Assembly (NCBI RefSeq): GCF_004216755.1
Contig: NZ_SGWZ01000007.1
Span: 1-64,000, forward strand
DNA length: 64,000 nt
Direction of reading: 5' to 3'
DNA from: Kerstersia gyiorum
GTDB taxonomy: Bacteria > Pseudomonadota > Gammaproteobacteria > Burkholderiales > Burkholderiaceae_B
Numbering within the stretch: position 1 is the first letter of the stretch; every line of letters starts with the position of its first letter. The position numbers and the translations under genes are program-made. Positions 32,524-41,960 of this stretch are shown one piece after another. The notes below the pieces were generated by a model. It made no database searches. It was not told the origin of the DNA and saw only the letters and a list, made by a program, of their open reading frames with translations.

Positions 32524-34518
32524 ATGCAAGCTCAAGGGGTGTTGTTCGGGCAGATCGCCGCCGTATTCGGCATCGTGATCGCCGGCGTGTGGGGTGCCAC
32601 GCAATGGACAGCCGCCGCCTTGGGCTATCAGCTACGCCTGGGCTCGCCTTGGTTCGACTTGTACGGCACGCCGGTTTATTACCCGTGGAAGCTGTTCGAG
32701 TGGTGGTTCTTCTTCGATGCCTACGCGCCGCACGTCTTCGACATAGGCGGCGCCATCGCGGGCGGCAGCGGTCTGGTGGCCGTGGTCGTCGCCATCGCCA
32801 TGTCGGTGTGGCGCTCGCGGCAATCGCGTCTCGTCACCACCTACGGTTCGGCGCGCTGGGCCGAAGCGGATGACATTCGCAAGGCCGGGTTGACGCAGCC
32901 GGCCGGCGTCTTCCTCGGCAAGTATCGCAACGATTACCTGCGCCATGAAGGCCCGGAACACGTCCTGACCTTTGCGCCGACCCGTAGCGGTAAAGGCGTC
33001 GGCCTGGTAGTGCCCACGCTGCTTTCGTGGCCCGCGTCAGCGGTCATTCACGACATTAAAGGCGAGAACTGGCAGATCACCGCAGGCTGGCGCTCGCGCT
33101 TCTCGCATTGCCTGCTGTTCAACCCCACCGATGCGAAGTCGGCGGCCTACAACCCGCTGCTGGAGGTTCGGCGCGGCGCGCATGAAGTGCGCGACGTGCA
33201 GAACATCGCGGACATTCTCGTTGACCCCGAAGGCGCGCTGGAGAAGCGAAACCATTGGGAGAAAACCAGTCACGCGCTGCTGGTCGGGGCGATCCTGCAT
33301 GTGCTGTACGCGGGTGAAGACAAGACGCTGCGCGGCGTCGCCAACTTCCTGTCCGATCCGGCCAGCCCGTTCGAGCTGACCTTGCACCGGATGATGACCA
33401 CGAAGCACCTGGGCGATGCACCGCACCCGGTTGTTGCCTCCGCTGCGCGTGAAGTCTTGAACAAATCGGATAACGAGCGTTCGGGCGTGCTGTCCACGGC
33501 CATGTCGTTCCTCGGCCTATACCGCGACCCGACCGTGGCGGAAGTCACTTCGCGCTGCGACTGGCGCATCGCCGACCTGATCGCTTCCGAACATCCGGTG
33601 TCCCTCTATCTGGTGGTGCCACCCTCGGACATTTCCCGCACCAAACCGCTCATTCGCCTGATCCTCAACCAGATCGGCCGGCGGCTCACCGAATCGCTCG
33701 ACGGGAGCGACGGCATCGAGCGCCGCCACAAGCTGCTGCTGATGCTCGACGAGTTCCCGGCGTTGGGCCGACTCGACTTCTTCGAGACAGCCTTGGCCTT
33801 CATGGCGGGCTACGGCATCCGCAGCTTTCTTATCGCGCAGTCGCTCAACCAGATCGACAAAGCCTACGGCCAGAACCATTCGATTCTGGACAACTGCCAT
33901 GTGCGCGTGACGTTCGCGACCAATGACGAACGCACGGCCAAACGGATCTCCGAGACGCTGGGCACGGCTACCGAACTGCGCGCGCAGCGCAACTACGCGG
34001 GCCACCGGCTCGCGCCGTGGCTCGGGCATCTGATGGTGTCGCGGCAGGAGACGGCCCGCCCGCTGCTGACGCCGGGCGAAGTGATGCAGCTTCCGACCGA
34101 CGAAGCCGTGGTGATGGTGTCCAGCGTCGCGCCGATCAAGGCGAAGAAGCTGCGCTACTACGCCGACGCCAATTTCAAGCAACGGGTGTTGCCACCGCCT
34201 GTGGTGGCGGCAGGCCGTTATGCCGATGTGCCGCCTGCGCGCCCTGACGACTGGAGCGGGCTGGCGATTCCTGCCATGCCGGTCACGGCTGCGAGTGATG
34301 GTCTGGCGGATATGCCTTCAAACGATGACGGTGGCCCCCGCCGCCAACCCGAACTGTCCGAATCCGTCGCCTACGACCCCGAACCGGAGCACTCGGCCAG
34401 CGATCTGTCATTGCTCGATGACGACGACCTGTTGCCACTTCCCAGTCAGCTCGATCCGGCCATGCAGCGCACGGCCCGGCTGGCTTCCCTCGACCCCAAC
34501 GACGGAATCGACTTATGA
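32524..34518 (+). CDS. traG: TraG/VirD4-type coupling protein
   Basis: A 664-residue type IV coupling protein that links the relaxosome to the mating channel and powers DNA transfer. Two N-terminal membrane helices (about 8-33 and 73-95) precede the cytoplasmic ATPase: Walker A PTRSGKGVG with Lys157, and Walker B LLLMLDEFPALG near residue 405. The C-terminus is acidic and low-complexity. RBS GGAGG lies before ATG. First gene of the transfer operon; its stop overlaps the CopG-type start (ATGA). Confidence 0.93.
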   Translation: MQAQGVLFGQIAAVFGIVIAGVWGATQWTAAALGYQLRLGSPWFDLYGTPVYYPWKLFEWWFFFDAYAPHVFDIGGAIAGGSGLVAVVVAIAMSVWRSRQSRLVTTYGSARWAEADDIRKAGLTQPAGVFLGKYRNDYLRHEGPEHVLTFAPTRSGKGVGLVVPTLLSWPASAVIHDIKGENWQITAGWRSRFSHCLLFNPTDAKSAAYNPLLEVRRGAHEVRDVQNIADILVDPEGALEKRNHWEKTSHALLVGAILHVLYAGEDKTLRGVANFLSDPASPFELTLHRMMTTKHLGDAPHPVVASAAREVLNKSDNERSGVLSTAMSFLGLYRDPTVAEVTSRCDWRIADLIASEHPVSLYLVVPPSDISRTKPLIRLILNQIGRRLTESLDGSDGIERRHKLLLMLDEFPALGRLDFFETALAFMAGYGIRSFLIAQSLNQIDKAYGQNHSILDNCHVRVTFATNDERTAKRISETLGTATELRAQRNYAGHRLAPWLGHLMVSRQETARPLLTPGEVMQLPTDEAVVMVSSVAPIKAKKLRYYADANFKQRVLPPPVVAAGRYADVPPARPDDWSGLAIPAMPVTAASDGLADMPSNDDGGPRRQPELSESVAYDPEPEHSASDLSLLDDDDLLPLPSQLDPAMQRTARLASLDPNDGIDL

Positions 34519-34979
34519 GCCAATACCGCCTCAATCTGTTCATCCAACCCGAGCACGCCAAGCGTCTCGAAGAACTGGCCGCCAAGAAAGGCGTGTCCAA
34601 GTCGTCCATCGTCGCAGCGGCGCTCGCATCGTGGCTGTCGCCCGATGCAGGCGACCAGCGCGAGGCGGCCATTGCCAAGCGGCTGGATCGCCTGTCGCGC
34701 CAGGCCGAACGCATGGAGCGCGACCAGAACATCCAGATCGAAACGCTGGCGCTGTTCATCCGCTACTTCCTGACCGTCAGCACGCCAGTGCCCGAAGCCC
34801 ATCAGGACGCGGCCCGCGCCCAGGGCCGGGCGCGCTTCGAGCAGTTCGTTGAACAGTTGGGCCGCCACTTGCTGCGCGGCCGCAGCCTGGTGCGGGACGT
34901 GGTGGAGGAACTGCATCCCGACCCGGTGCGGATGGACGACGCGGCGGCGCTAGCCGAAGCGCAGGAGCGTGCCTCGTGA
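34515..34979 (+). CDS. CopG-type ribbon-helix-helix protein, ICE core
   Basis: A 154-residue protein. The N-terminal ribbon-helix-helix is clear: SQYRLNLFIQPEHAKRLEELAAKKGVSKSSIVAAALASWL in order across residues 2-41. A longer helical region with VRDVVEELHPDPVRMDD follows. Lying between traG and trbB in all Tn4371-type elements, it may regulate the transfer operon or bind oriT. Overlaps both neighbours (ATGA and GTGA). Confidence 0.85.
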   Translation: MSQYRLNLFIQPEHAKRLEELAAKKGVSKSSIVAAALASWLSPDAGDQREAAIAKRLDRLSRQAERMERDQNIQIETLALFIRYFLTVSTPVPEAHQDAARAQGRARFEQFVEQLGRHLLRGRSLVRDVVEELHPDPVRMDDAAALAEAQERAS

Positions 34980-36018
34980 GCGCCGTTCCGCAGACCCCGC
35001 CCGAACGCTCAGCCACCGCGGCTTCGCTGGATCGCCGCATCCAGATGCTGCGCACGGCTATGGGGCCGGTCATCGCCAGCGCGCTGGCCGATCCCGACGT
35101 GGTGGAAATCATGCTCAACCCCGATCGTACCCTTTGGGTGGATCGGCTGTCATCGGGCCGCACGCCGCTGGGCGTGGAACTGTCCGAAGACGATGGCGAA
35201 CGCATCATTCGCCTGGTGGCCGCGCACGTCGGCGCAGAGGTGCATCGCGGCAGCCGCTGCTGACCGCCGAGCTACCCGAAACCGGCGAGCGGTTCGAGGG
35301 CATCTTGCCGCCGGCTGCGCCTGGCCCGGCCTTCGCGCTGCGCAAGCGCGCCGTGAACATCATCGGCCTGGATCGCTACGTCGCCGACGGCATCCTGACC
35401 ACCGCGCAGGCCGAGTTCCTGCGCCGCGCGGTGCGCGAGCGCCAGAACATCCTGATCGCCGGGGCGACGAGCAGCGGCAAAACCACGCTCGCCAATGCCT
35501 TGCTCGCAGAAATCGCCGCCACCGGAGACCGCGTGCTGGTGCTCGAAGACACCATCGAACTGCAATGCGCCGCCCGTGACCATGTGCCGCTGCGCACCCG
35601 CGCGGGCGTCGTGTCCATGACCGAGCTGGTGCGCGCCACGATGCGCCTGCGCCCCGACCGCGTGATCGTCGGCGAGGTGCGCGGCGGTGAAGCCCTGGAC
35701 TTGGTGAAGGTGTGGGGCACCGGCCATCCGGGCGGCATCGCCACCATCCACGCTGGTTCCGCGCTGGGCGCACTACTACGCCTCGAACAGTTGATTCTCG
35801 AAGTGGCGGTGAACCCGCCGCGTGCGCTAATCGCCGAGGCGGTCAATGTGGTGATCCACATCGCAGGGCGTGGCCGAAAGCGCTGCGTCGAAACCATTTC
35901 CCGTGTCGTCGGCTTCGACGGCGTGGGCTACCGGCTGGCGGATGCGCTGGAAACGCCGTTTCCCGAGCTGCCGCCGCTTTCTTCCCCGTCCCCTTACCAC
36001 TCTGGAGAACTGCCATGA
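34976..36018 (+). pseudogene. trbB: trbB conjugation ATPase, split by a one-base deletion
   Basis: TrbB is the VirB11-like hexameric ATPase needed for mating-channel assembly. The frame starts at GTG 34976 (overlapping the CopG stop) and reads family sequence to AAHVGAEVHRG, then hits TGA at 35261-35263. The family sequence resumes one register over (PLLTAELPETGERFEGIL onwards) and runs to 36018, with Walker A GATSSGKTTLAN (about 160-170), the Asp box VLVLEDTIEL, Walker B RLRPDRVIVGEVRGGE and the His box GTGHPGGIATIHAGS all intact. The missing base is at about 35249-35251: cgcggcagccg, where cgcggccagccg would restore the family reading. A sequencing error is as likely as a real mutation. Confidence 0.88.
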
Positions 36019-36383
36019 CGCACGTTGATGCTTTCCGTTTTTCTGTAAATCCGCTTTCCCGCTTGATCATCCTGGCCCGTCCTGCGGGGCAAGGATTGCT
36101 GCTGGCTGCGCTGTTGCTGCTCCTGGCCGGAACGGCGCAGGCCGCAGGTTCCTCGATGCCGTGGGAAGGCCCGCTGCAATCCATCCTCGAATCCATCCAG
36201 GGGCCGGTGGCGCGCATTGTCGCGGTCATCATCATTATTTCGACGGGCCTGGCGCTGGCCTTCGGCGATACCAGTGGCGGTTTCCGCAAGCTGATCCAGA
36301 TCGTGTTTGGCCTGTCCATTGCTTTTGCGGCGTCTTCCTTCTTCCTGTCGTTCTTCAGCTTCTCCGGTGGGGCCGTCGTATGA
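36015..36383 (+). CDS. trbC: TrbC, VirB2-like pilin precursor
   Basis: A 122-residue pilin precursor: a long leader with a hydrophobic core (LLLAALLLLLAGTAQA, cleavage near AQA) and two hydrophobic helices (about 62-82 and 92-115, the second FGLSIAFAASSFFLSFF). TrbC is processed by the TraF peptidase (592-1191) and cyclised to form the mating pilus. ATG at 36015 overlaps the trbB stop (ATGA), which fixes the start; the longer frame upstream is inside trbB. Confidence 0.9.
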   Translation: MTHVDAFRFSVNPLSRLIILARPAGQGLLLAALLLLLAGTAQAAGSSMPWEGPLQSILESIQGPVARIVAVIIIISTGLALAFGDTSGGFRKLIQIVFGLSIAFAASSFFLSFFSFSGGAVV

Positions 36384-36649
36384 GTACGGCCACCGATCTT
36401 CCGGGCTTTGAAGTGCCGCTGCATCGCTCGCTGACCGAACCGCTCTTGATGGGCGGAGCGCCGCGCACCGTGGCGATTGCCAACGGCACGCTGGCCGCAG
36501 CCGTCGGGCTGGGCCTGCAACTCTGGATTCCCGGTGTCGTGCTCTGGATCGTCGGCCATTCGCTGGCGGTCTGGGGCGCGCGCGTCGATCCGCAGTTCAT
36601 GCAGGTCTTCGCCCGGCACATCAAGCACAAGCCGCTGCTGGACGTGTAG
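36380..36649 (+). CDS. trbD: TrbD, VirB3-like channel component
   Basis: An 89-residue inner-membrane protein with a hydrophobic stretch (about 33-62, LAAAVGLGLQLWIPGVVLWIVGHSLAVW). The start HRSLTEPLLMGGAPR is typical of VirB3/TrbD. It works with TrbE in the mating-pore base. ATG overlaps the trbC stop (ATGA); trbE begins 12 bases after its stop. Confidence 0.88.
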   Translation: MSTATDLPGFEVPLHRSLTEPLLMGGAPRTVAIANGTLAAAVGLGLQLWIPGVVLWIVGHSLAVWGARVDPQFMQVFARHIKHKPLLDV

Positions 36650-36661
36650 GGGGATGCCGAC

Positions 36662-39112
36662 ATGCTGAACCTTGCCGAATACCGCCAGCGGCCCGCCTTG
36701 CTGGCCGACTGGCTGCCCTGGGCCGGACTGATCGCACCGGGTGTCGTCTTGAACAAGGACGGCAGCTTTCAGCGCACGGCGCGCTTTCGCGGGCCGGATC
36801 TGGACAGTGCCACGCAAGGCGAACTGATCGCCACCACGGCGCGGCTGAACAACGCGCTGCGCCGGCTGGGTTCGGGCTGGGCGCTGTTCGTGGAAGCCGA
36901 GCGCCAGCCAGCGGCGGACTATCCGCATTCCGACTTCCCCGAACCGCTGTCGTGGCTGGTGGACGAGGAGCGCCGCGCCGCCTTCGAGGAATCGGGCAAC
37001 CACTACGAAAGCAGCTACCACCTGACGCTGGCCTACCTGCCGCCCGAAGAATCCCGCGCCCGTGCGGCCAAGCTGCTCTACGAGCACGCGCCGGGAGATG
37101 GCGTGGACTGGCGCGGTCGGCTCGATGCCTTTGTCGCGGAAACGGATCGGGTGTTCGACCTGCTCGACGGTTTGATGCCGGAAATCGGCTGGCTCGATGA
37201 CTCGCAGACGCTGACCTACCTGCACGCCACGGTTTCGACGCGGCGCTACCGGATCGCCGTACCGGAAGTGCCTTTCCACCTTGACGCGCTGCTGGCCGAT
37301 TCCGCCCTGGTCGGCGGCCTCGCGCCCATGCTGGGCGACCAGCATCTGCGCGTGGTATCCGTGCGAGGCTTCCCGACCTCGACCTGGCCGGGCCTGCTGG
37401 ACGATCTCAACCGCCTGGGCTTTGCCTATCGCTGGTCAACCCGGTTCGTCTGCCTCGACAAAGCCGAGGCGGAAAAAGAGCTGGGCCGCCTGCGCCGCCA
37501 GTGGTTCGCCAAGCGCAAGAACGTCATCGCGCTGCTGCGAGAGACCATCTTCCAGCAGGAATCGCAGCTTGTGGATACGGATGCCAGCAACAAGGCGGCC
37601 GACGCGGACGCCGCCTTGCAGGAGCTGGGCAGCGATCAGGTCGCCTTCGGCTACCTCACCGCCACGGTGACGGTGCTCGATGCTGACCCGGCCGTGGCCG
37701 ACGAAAAGCTGCGCATGGTGGAGCGCGTGATTCAGGGGCGTGGCTTCGTCACCATCCCCGAAACGCTCAACGCCGTGGATGCGTGGCTGTCGTCCATACC
37801 GGGCAATGCCTATGCCAACGTGCGCCAGCCTATTGTCTCGACGCTGAACCTGGCGCACATGATGCCGGTATCCGCCGTGTGGGCCGGGCCGGAGAAGAAC
37901 GCCCACCTCGACGGCCCGCCGCTGATCGTCACCCGCACCGATGGCGCGACGCCGTTCCGGCTGGTGACGCACATCGGCGACGTGGGGCACACGCTGGTCG
38001 CCGGCCCGACCGGCATGGGCAAGTCCGTGCTGCTGGCGATGTTGGCCTTGCAGTTCCGCCGCTATGGTGGCTCGCGCATATTCGCCTTCGACATGGGACG
38101 ATCCATGCGGGCGACGGTGCTGGGCCTGGGGGGCGAACACTACGACCTGGGCAATGACGGAGCGATTGCGTTCCAGCCACTTGCCCGTATTGACCAGGAG
38201 GGTTACCGCACCTGGGCTGCCGAATGGGTGGAAGGCCGCTTGCTGCACGAAGGAGTGGCGATCGGCCCGGACGAGAAATCCGCCATCTGGTCGGCGCTGG
38301 GGAGTCTTGCCGGTGCGCCCGTGGAGCAGCGCACGATGACCGGGCTATCGGTTCTGCTGCAATCGAACGCGCTGCGGCAGGCGTTGTCGCCCTATGTGCT
38401 AGGTGGAGCCCACGGCAAGCTGCTGGATGCCGATGCCGACCGCCTGGGTTCCGGCAGTGTGCAGTGCTTCGAGATGGAAGAGCTGATGCCCAGCAAGGCA
38501 GCGGTGCTGGCCGTGCTGGGCTACCTGTTCGCCCGCTTCGATGAACGCTTCGACGGCGCGCCCACGCTGCTGATCCTCGATGAAGCCTGGTTGTTCCTCG
38601 ATGACCCTGTGTTCGCCGCCCGCATCCGCCAGTGGCTGAAGACGCTGCGCAAGAAGAACGTCAGCGTCATCTTCGCCACGCAATCGCTGGCCGACATCAA
38701 AGATTCGAGCATTGCCCCGGCGGTGATCGAAAGCTGCTCCAGTCGGATTTTCCTCCCTAACCCGCAGGCGACCGAACCGCAGATTCGCACAATCTACGAA
38801 GGCTTCGGCCTCAACAGCCGACAAATCAAAATCGTCGCCACAGCGCAGCCCAAGCGCGATTACTACTACCAATCGCGTCTAGGCAATCGCCTGTTCGACC
38901 TCGACCTGGGGCCGGCCGCGCTCGCCTTCGCGGGCGCATCCACACAGCAAAACCAACGCGACATTGACCGCGTGCTGATGCAGGCCGGCGCTCCCGGCTT
39001 CGCCGGCGCGTGGCTGCGTCATCGCGGCCTCGATTGGGCCGCCGACCTGCTGCCGTCCTCGCCGGCGGCGGCTTCTTTCCTTTCCCAACCACGACAGGAG
39101 AACCTGCCATGA
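36662..39112 (+). CDS. trbE: TrbE, VirB4-type ATPase
   Basis: An 816-residue type IV secretion ATPase. The N-terminal CagE/TrbE/VirB domain (about 20-400) precedes the P-loop ATPase: Walker A GPTGMGKSVLLAM around residues 447-459 and Walker B LLILDEAWLFL around residues 636-646, followed by SVIFATQSLADI. It energises pilus and channel assembly at the inner membrane. The start has AGGGG a few bases upstream. Its stop overlaps the trbJ start (ATGA). Confidence 0.93.
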   Translation: MLNLAEYRQRPALLADWLPWAGLIAPGVVLNKDGSFQRTARFRGPDLDSATQGELIATTARLNNALRRLGSGWALFVEAERQPAADYPHSDFPEPLSWLVDEERRAAFEESGNHYESSYHLTLAYLPPEESRARAAKLLYEHAPGDGVDWRGRLDAFVAETDRVFDLLDGLMPEIGWLDDSQTLTYLHATVSTRRYRIAVPEVPFHLDALLADSALVGGLAPMLGDQHLRVVSVRGFPTSTWPGLLDDLNRLGFAYRWSTRFVCLDKAEAEKELGRLRRQWFAKRKNVIALLRETIFQQESQLVDTDASNKAADADAALQELGSDQVAFGYLTATVTVLDADPAVADEKLRMVERVIQGRGFVTIPETLNAVDAWLSSIPGNAYANVRQPIVSTLNLAHMMPVSAVWAGPEKNAHLDGPPLIVTRTDGATPFRLVTHIGDVGHTLVAGPTGMGKSVLLAMLALQFRRYGGSRIFAFDMGRSMRATVLGLGGEHYDLGNDGAIAFQPLARIDQEGYRTWAAEWVEGRLLHEGVAIGPDEKSAIWSALGSLAGAPVEQRTMTGLSVLLQSNALRQALSPYVLGGAHGKLLDADADRLGSGSVQCFEMEELMPSKAAVLAVLGYLFARFDERFDGAPTLLILDEAWLFLDDPVFAARIRQWLKTLRKKNVSVIFATQSLADIKDSSIAPAVIESCSSRIFLPNPQATEPQIRTIYEGFGLNSRQIKIVATAQPKRDYYYQSRLGNRLFDLDLGPAALAFAGASTQQNQRDIDRVLMQAGAPGFAGAWLRHRGLDWAADLLPSSPAAASFLSQPRQENLP

Positions 39113-39846
39113 AGACCCGTGTGCTTTCCGTTTCGCTCGCCGCCGTGCTATCGGTGTCGCTGCTGGCAGTGCAGCCCGCATCCGCGCTCACCGTGTTTGA
39201 CCCGTCCAACTTCGTGCAGAACACGCTGACCGCCGTTCGCACGTTGGAGCAGATCAACAACCAGATCAACCAGCTTCAGAACGAAGCGCAGATGTTGATG
39301 AACCAGGCGCGCAACCTGGCGAATCTCGACTTCAACATCGTCAACCGGCTGCGCTCGACGCTCGCCACCACCGAACGCTTGATCGCCGAGGCGCAAGGGC
39401 TGGCTTTTGATGTGCAGAACATGGATGCCACGTTCTCGCGCCTGTACCCGGAGCAGTATGCCGCCACCATCAGCGGCGACCAGATGCTGCGCGATGCGCA
39501 GGAGCGCTGGAAGAACACCCTGAACGGCCTGCACACCGCGATGCGGATGCAGGCGCAGGTGTCGCAGAGCCTGACGCAAGACGAAAGCGCGCTGGCCGAC
39601 CTCGTGAGTCAGAGCCAGTCGGCCACAGGTGCGCTGCAAGCCATGCAGGCGACGAACCAGCTTCTGGCCTTGCAGGCCAAGCAGTCCATCCAGGCCCAGC
39701 AACTCCAGATCACGCAAGACCGAGCGGCCTCGCTGGAACTGGCGCGGCAGGCAGCGGCTGTGGAACGCGGGCGTGAGGTGACCCGGCGCTTTCTGGGCAG
39801 CGGCACGCCGTACACGCCTGAGCGCGTGAATTTCTACGGGAACTGA
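39109..39846 (+). CDS. trbJ: TrbJ, VirB5-like periplasmic/pilus-associated protein
   Basis: A 245-residue exported protein: signal peptide MKTRVLSVSLAAVLSV... ending near PASA (about 26), then a long helical coiled-coil body with EQINNQINQLQNEAQML and a Gln-rich central region. VirB5/TrbJ proteins sit at the pilus tip or periplasm and carry entry-exclusion-linked functions in some systems. ATG 39109 overlaps the trbE stop. RBS CAGGAG is 9 bases upstream. Confidence 0.9.
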   Translation: MKTRVLSVSLAAVLSVSLLAVQPASALTVFDPSNFVQNTLTAVRTLEQINNQINQLQNEAQMLMNQARNLANLDFNIVNRLRSTLATTERLIAEAQGLAFDVQNMDATFSRLYPEQYAATISGDQMLRDAQERWKNTLNGLHTAMRMQAQVSQSLTQDESALADLVSQSQSATGALQAMQATNQLLALQAKQSIQAQQLQITQDRAASLELARQAAAVERGREVTRRFLGSGTPYTPERVNFYGN

Positions 39847-39858
39847 CGAGGAACTGCC

Positions 39859-41238
39859 ATGAACAACGTGACGGTCATTGATCGCTTCCTCGATACCTTC
39901 TCGCGCTACATCGACTCGGGCTTTGGGCTGCTGCAGGGCGAAGTGGCATTCCTGACCGCCACGCTGATCGTCATCGACATGACGATTGCCGGGCTGTACT
40001 GGGCGATGAGCCACGCCACCGGCCAGGGCGAGGACGTGATCGCTAAGCTGCTGCGCAAGGTGCTCTACGTCGGTGCCTTCGCCTACATCCTCAACAACTT
40101 CAACTGGCTGGCCGGCATCGTGTTCCGCTCCTTTGCCGGACTGGGTCTGACCGCATCCGGCTCGACCCTGACGATGGAGAACTTTCTTCAGCCGGGCCGA
40201 CTGGCCAAAACAGGCATTGACGCGGCTGCGCCGCTGCTTGACCAGATCAGCGACATGGCGGGTTTCCCCGAAGTGTTCGTGAACATGACGCCCATCGTAG
40301 TCATGTTTTTGGCCTGGGCGATGGTGATCCTGTGCTTCTTCGTGTTGGCGATCCAGCTCTTCATCACCCTGATCGAGTTCAAGCTGACCACGCTCGCGGG
40401 TTTCGTGCTGGTGCCGTTCGCGCTGTGGAACAAGACCAGCTTTCTGGCCGAAAAGGTGCTGGGCAATGTGGTGTCGTCGGGCATCAAGGTGCTGGTGCTG
40501 GCCGTGATCGTGGGCATCGGCTCAGGACTGTTTGCCCAGTTCCAGGTACATCCAGCCGAGCCCTCGATTGACCATGCGCTGGTCATCATGTTGGCCGCAC
40601 TGACGCTGCTGGCGCTGGGAATCTTCGGACCGGGTATCGCGACCGGGCTGGTGTCGGGTGCGCCGCAGTTGGGCGCAGGTGCCATGGCCGGTGCGGCCCT
40701 TGGCGCTGCCGGCGCGGCAGTTGCCGTGGGGGCTGCTGCCACCGGGGTAGGTGGTGCCGTGATGGCCGGGGCAAGGATGGCACCGGCGGCGGCCAAGCTC
40801 GCGGGTGCTGGTGCGCGGGCCGCCACCTCAGCGGCTGGCAGCGCGAAGTCGGCATTTCAGGCCGGTTCCGCTGCTGCGGGCGGCGGTGCCAAAGGCGCGA
40901 TGGCGGGATTGGGCAATGTTGCCAAGAGTGGTGCGCAAGCGGCTGGGCAACGCGCCAGTGCAGGCATCAAGTCAGCGGCAGCGAAGACGACTGCACCTTT
41001 CAAGGCAGGCAGGCAAGGCTCTGGCACAGATGGCGGCTCAGGTAGTGGCGCTGCCGCTTCCGGGCAGGCCGCCTCTGGCGAAGCCAGTTCTCAGAAGCAA
41101 GAACAACCCGGCTGGGCCAAACGCCTGCATCGCCGACAACAACTCACACAGGCCACCACGACCGCCGCGCACACGCTGCGCGGTGGCGACGGTGGCGGTT
41201 CGGGCCAAGGCCCGAGCCTGCGCGATTCCGATAGCTGA
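39859..41238 (+). CDS. trbL: TrbL, VirB6-like polytopic membrane protein
   Basis: A 459-residue protein with 5-6 predicted transmembrane helices in the first 290 residues (for example AFLTATLIVIDMTIAGLYW and MVILCFFVLAIQLFITLIEF) and a long Ala/Gly/Ser-rich, low-complexity cytoplasmic tail (about 290-459). VirB6/TrbL proteins form part of the inner-membrane channel for DNA passage. RBS GAGGAA before ATG; 12 bases after the trbJ stop. Confidence 0.9.
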   Translation: MNNVTVIDRFLDTFSRYIDSGFGLLQGEVAFLTATLIVIDMTIAGLYWAMSHATGQGEDVIAKLLRKVLYVGAFAYILNNFNWLAGIVFRSFAGLGLTASGSTLTMENFLQPGRLAKTGIDAAAPLLDQISDMAGFPEVFVNMTPIVVMFLAWAMVILCFFVLAIQLFITLIEFKLTTLAGFVLVPFALWNKTSFLAEKVLGNVVSSGIKVLVLAVIVGIGSGLFAQFQVHPAEPSIDHALVIMLAALTLLALGIFGPGIATGLVSGAPQLGAGAMAGAALGAAGAAVAVGAAATGVGGAVMAGARMAPAAAKLAGAGARAATSAAGSAKSAFQAGSAAAGGGAKGAMAGLGNVAKSGAQAAGQRASAGIKSAAAKTTAPFKAGRQGSGTDGGSGSGAAASGQAASGEASSQKQEQPGWAKRLHRRQQLTQATTTAAHTLRGGDGGGSGQGPSLRDSDS

Positions 41239-41255
41239 CTTTCAAGGAGAACCCC

Positions 41256-41960
41256 ATGCGATTCAAACGACCGCAGGTGCGCTATGCCGATACGCCGCAG
41301 CCTGCCACCCCGTATCAAGCCGCTGCCCAAGTCTGGGATGAGCGTATCGGCTCGGCCCGCGTGCAGGCGAAGAACTGGCGGCTGATGGCCTTTGGCTGCC
41401 TGGTGCTCGCGCTGCTGATGGCTGGCGGCCTGGTATGGCGATCAGCCCAGTCCATCGTCACGCCCTATGTCATCGAGGTCGATCAGTCCGGTCAGGTGCG
41501 CACTGTGGGTGAAGCGGCGACGCCATACCGGCCCACTGATGCGCAGACGGCGCACCACATTGCGCGTTTCGTGACGCTGGTGCGCTCACTGTCCATCGAC
41601 CCTATCGTCGTGCGCCAGAACTGGCTCGATGCCTACGACTACGCCACCGATCGGGGCGCGGCGGTGCTTAACGACTACGCCCGCACTAATGATCCGTTCG
41701 CCCGCATCGGCAAGGAGTCGGTCACGGTGCAGATCACCAGCGTGGTTCGCGCCAGCGACACGTCGTTCAACGTCCGCTGGACAGAACGCCGCTACGTCAA
41801 TGGCGCTGCTGCTGGGCTGGAACGATGGACGGCGGTGGTGTCCATCGTGCAGCAGACCCCACGCACTGAAGAACGCCTGCGCCGCAATCCGCTGGGCATC
41901 TACGTCAATGGCCTGTCGTGGAGCCGTGAACTGGATTCTTCTGAAGGAGTGAAGCCATGA
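41256..41960 (+). CDS. trbF: TrbF, VirB8-like core component
   Basis: A 234-residue bitopic inner-membrane protein: short cytoplasmic start, one helix (about 39-60, LMAFGCLVLALLMAGGLVW) and a periplasmic VirB8/TrbF domain with NPFARIGKESVTVQITSVV and the C-terminal RNPLGIYVNGLSWSREL. It nucleates assembly of the mating channel. RBS AAGGAG upstream of ATG. Stop overlaps the trbG start (ATGA). Confidence 0.92.
   Translation: MRFKRPQVRYADTPQPATPYQAAAQVWDERIGSARVQAKNWRLMAFGCLVLALLMAGGLVWRSAQSIVTPYVIEVDQSGQVRTVGEAATPYRPTDAQTAHHIARFVTLVRSLSIDPIVVRQNWLDAYDYATDRGAAVLNDYARTNDPFARIGKESVTVQITSVVRASDTSFNVRWTERRYVNGAAAGLERWTAVVSIVQQTPRTEERLRRNPLGIYVNGLSWSRELDSSEGVKP

Noticed and set aside
35843..37345. 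500-codon minus-strand frame over trbB to trbE
   Set aside because: Antisense to conserved transfer genes; shadow frame.
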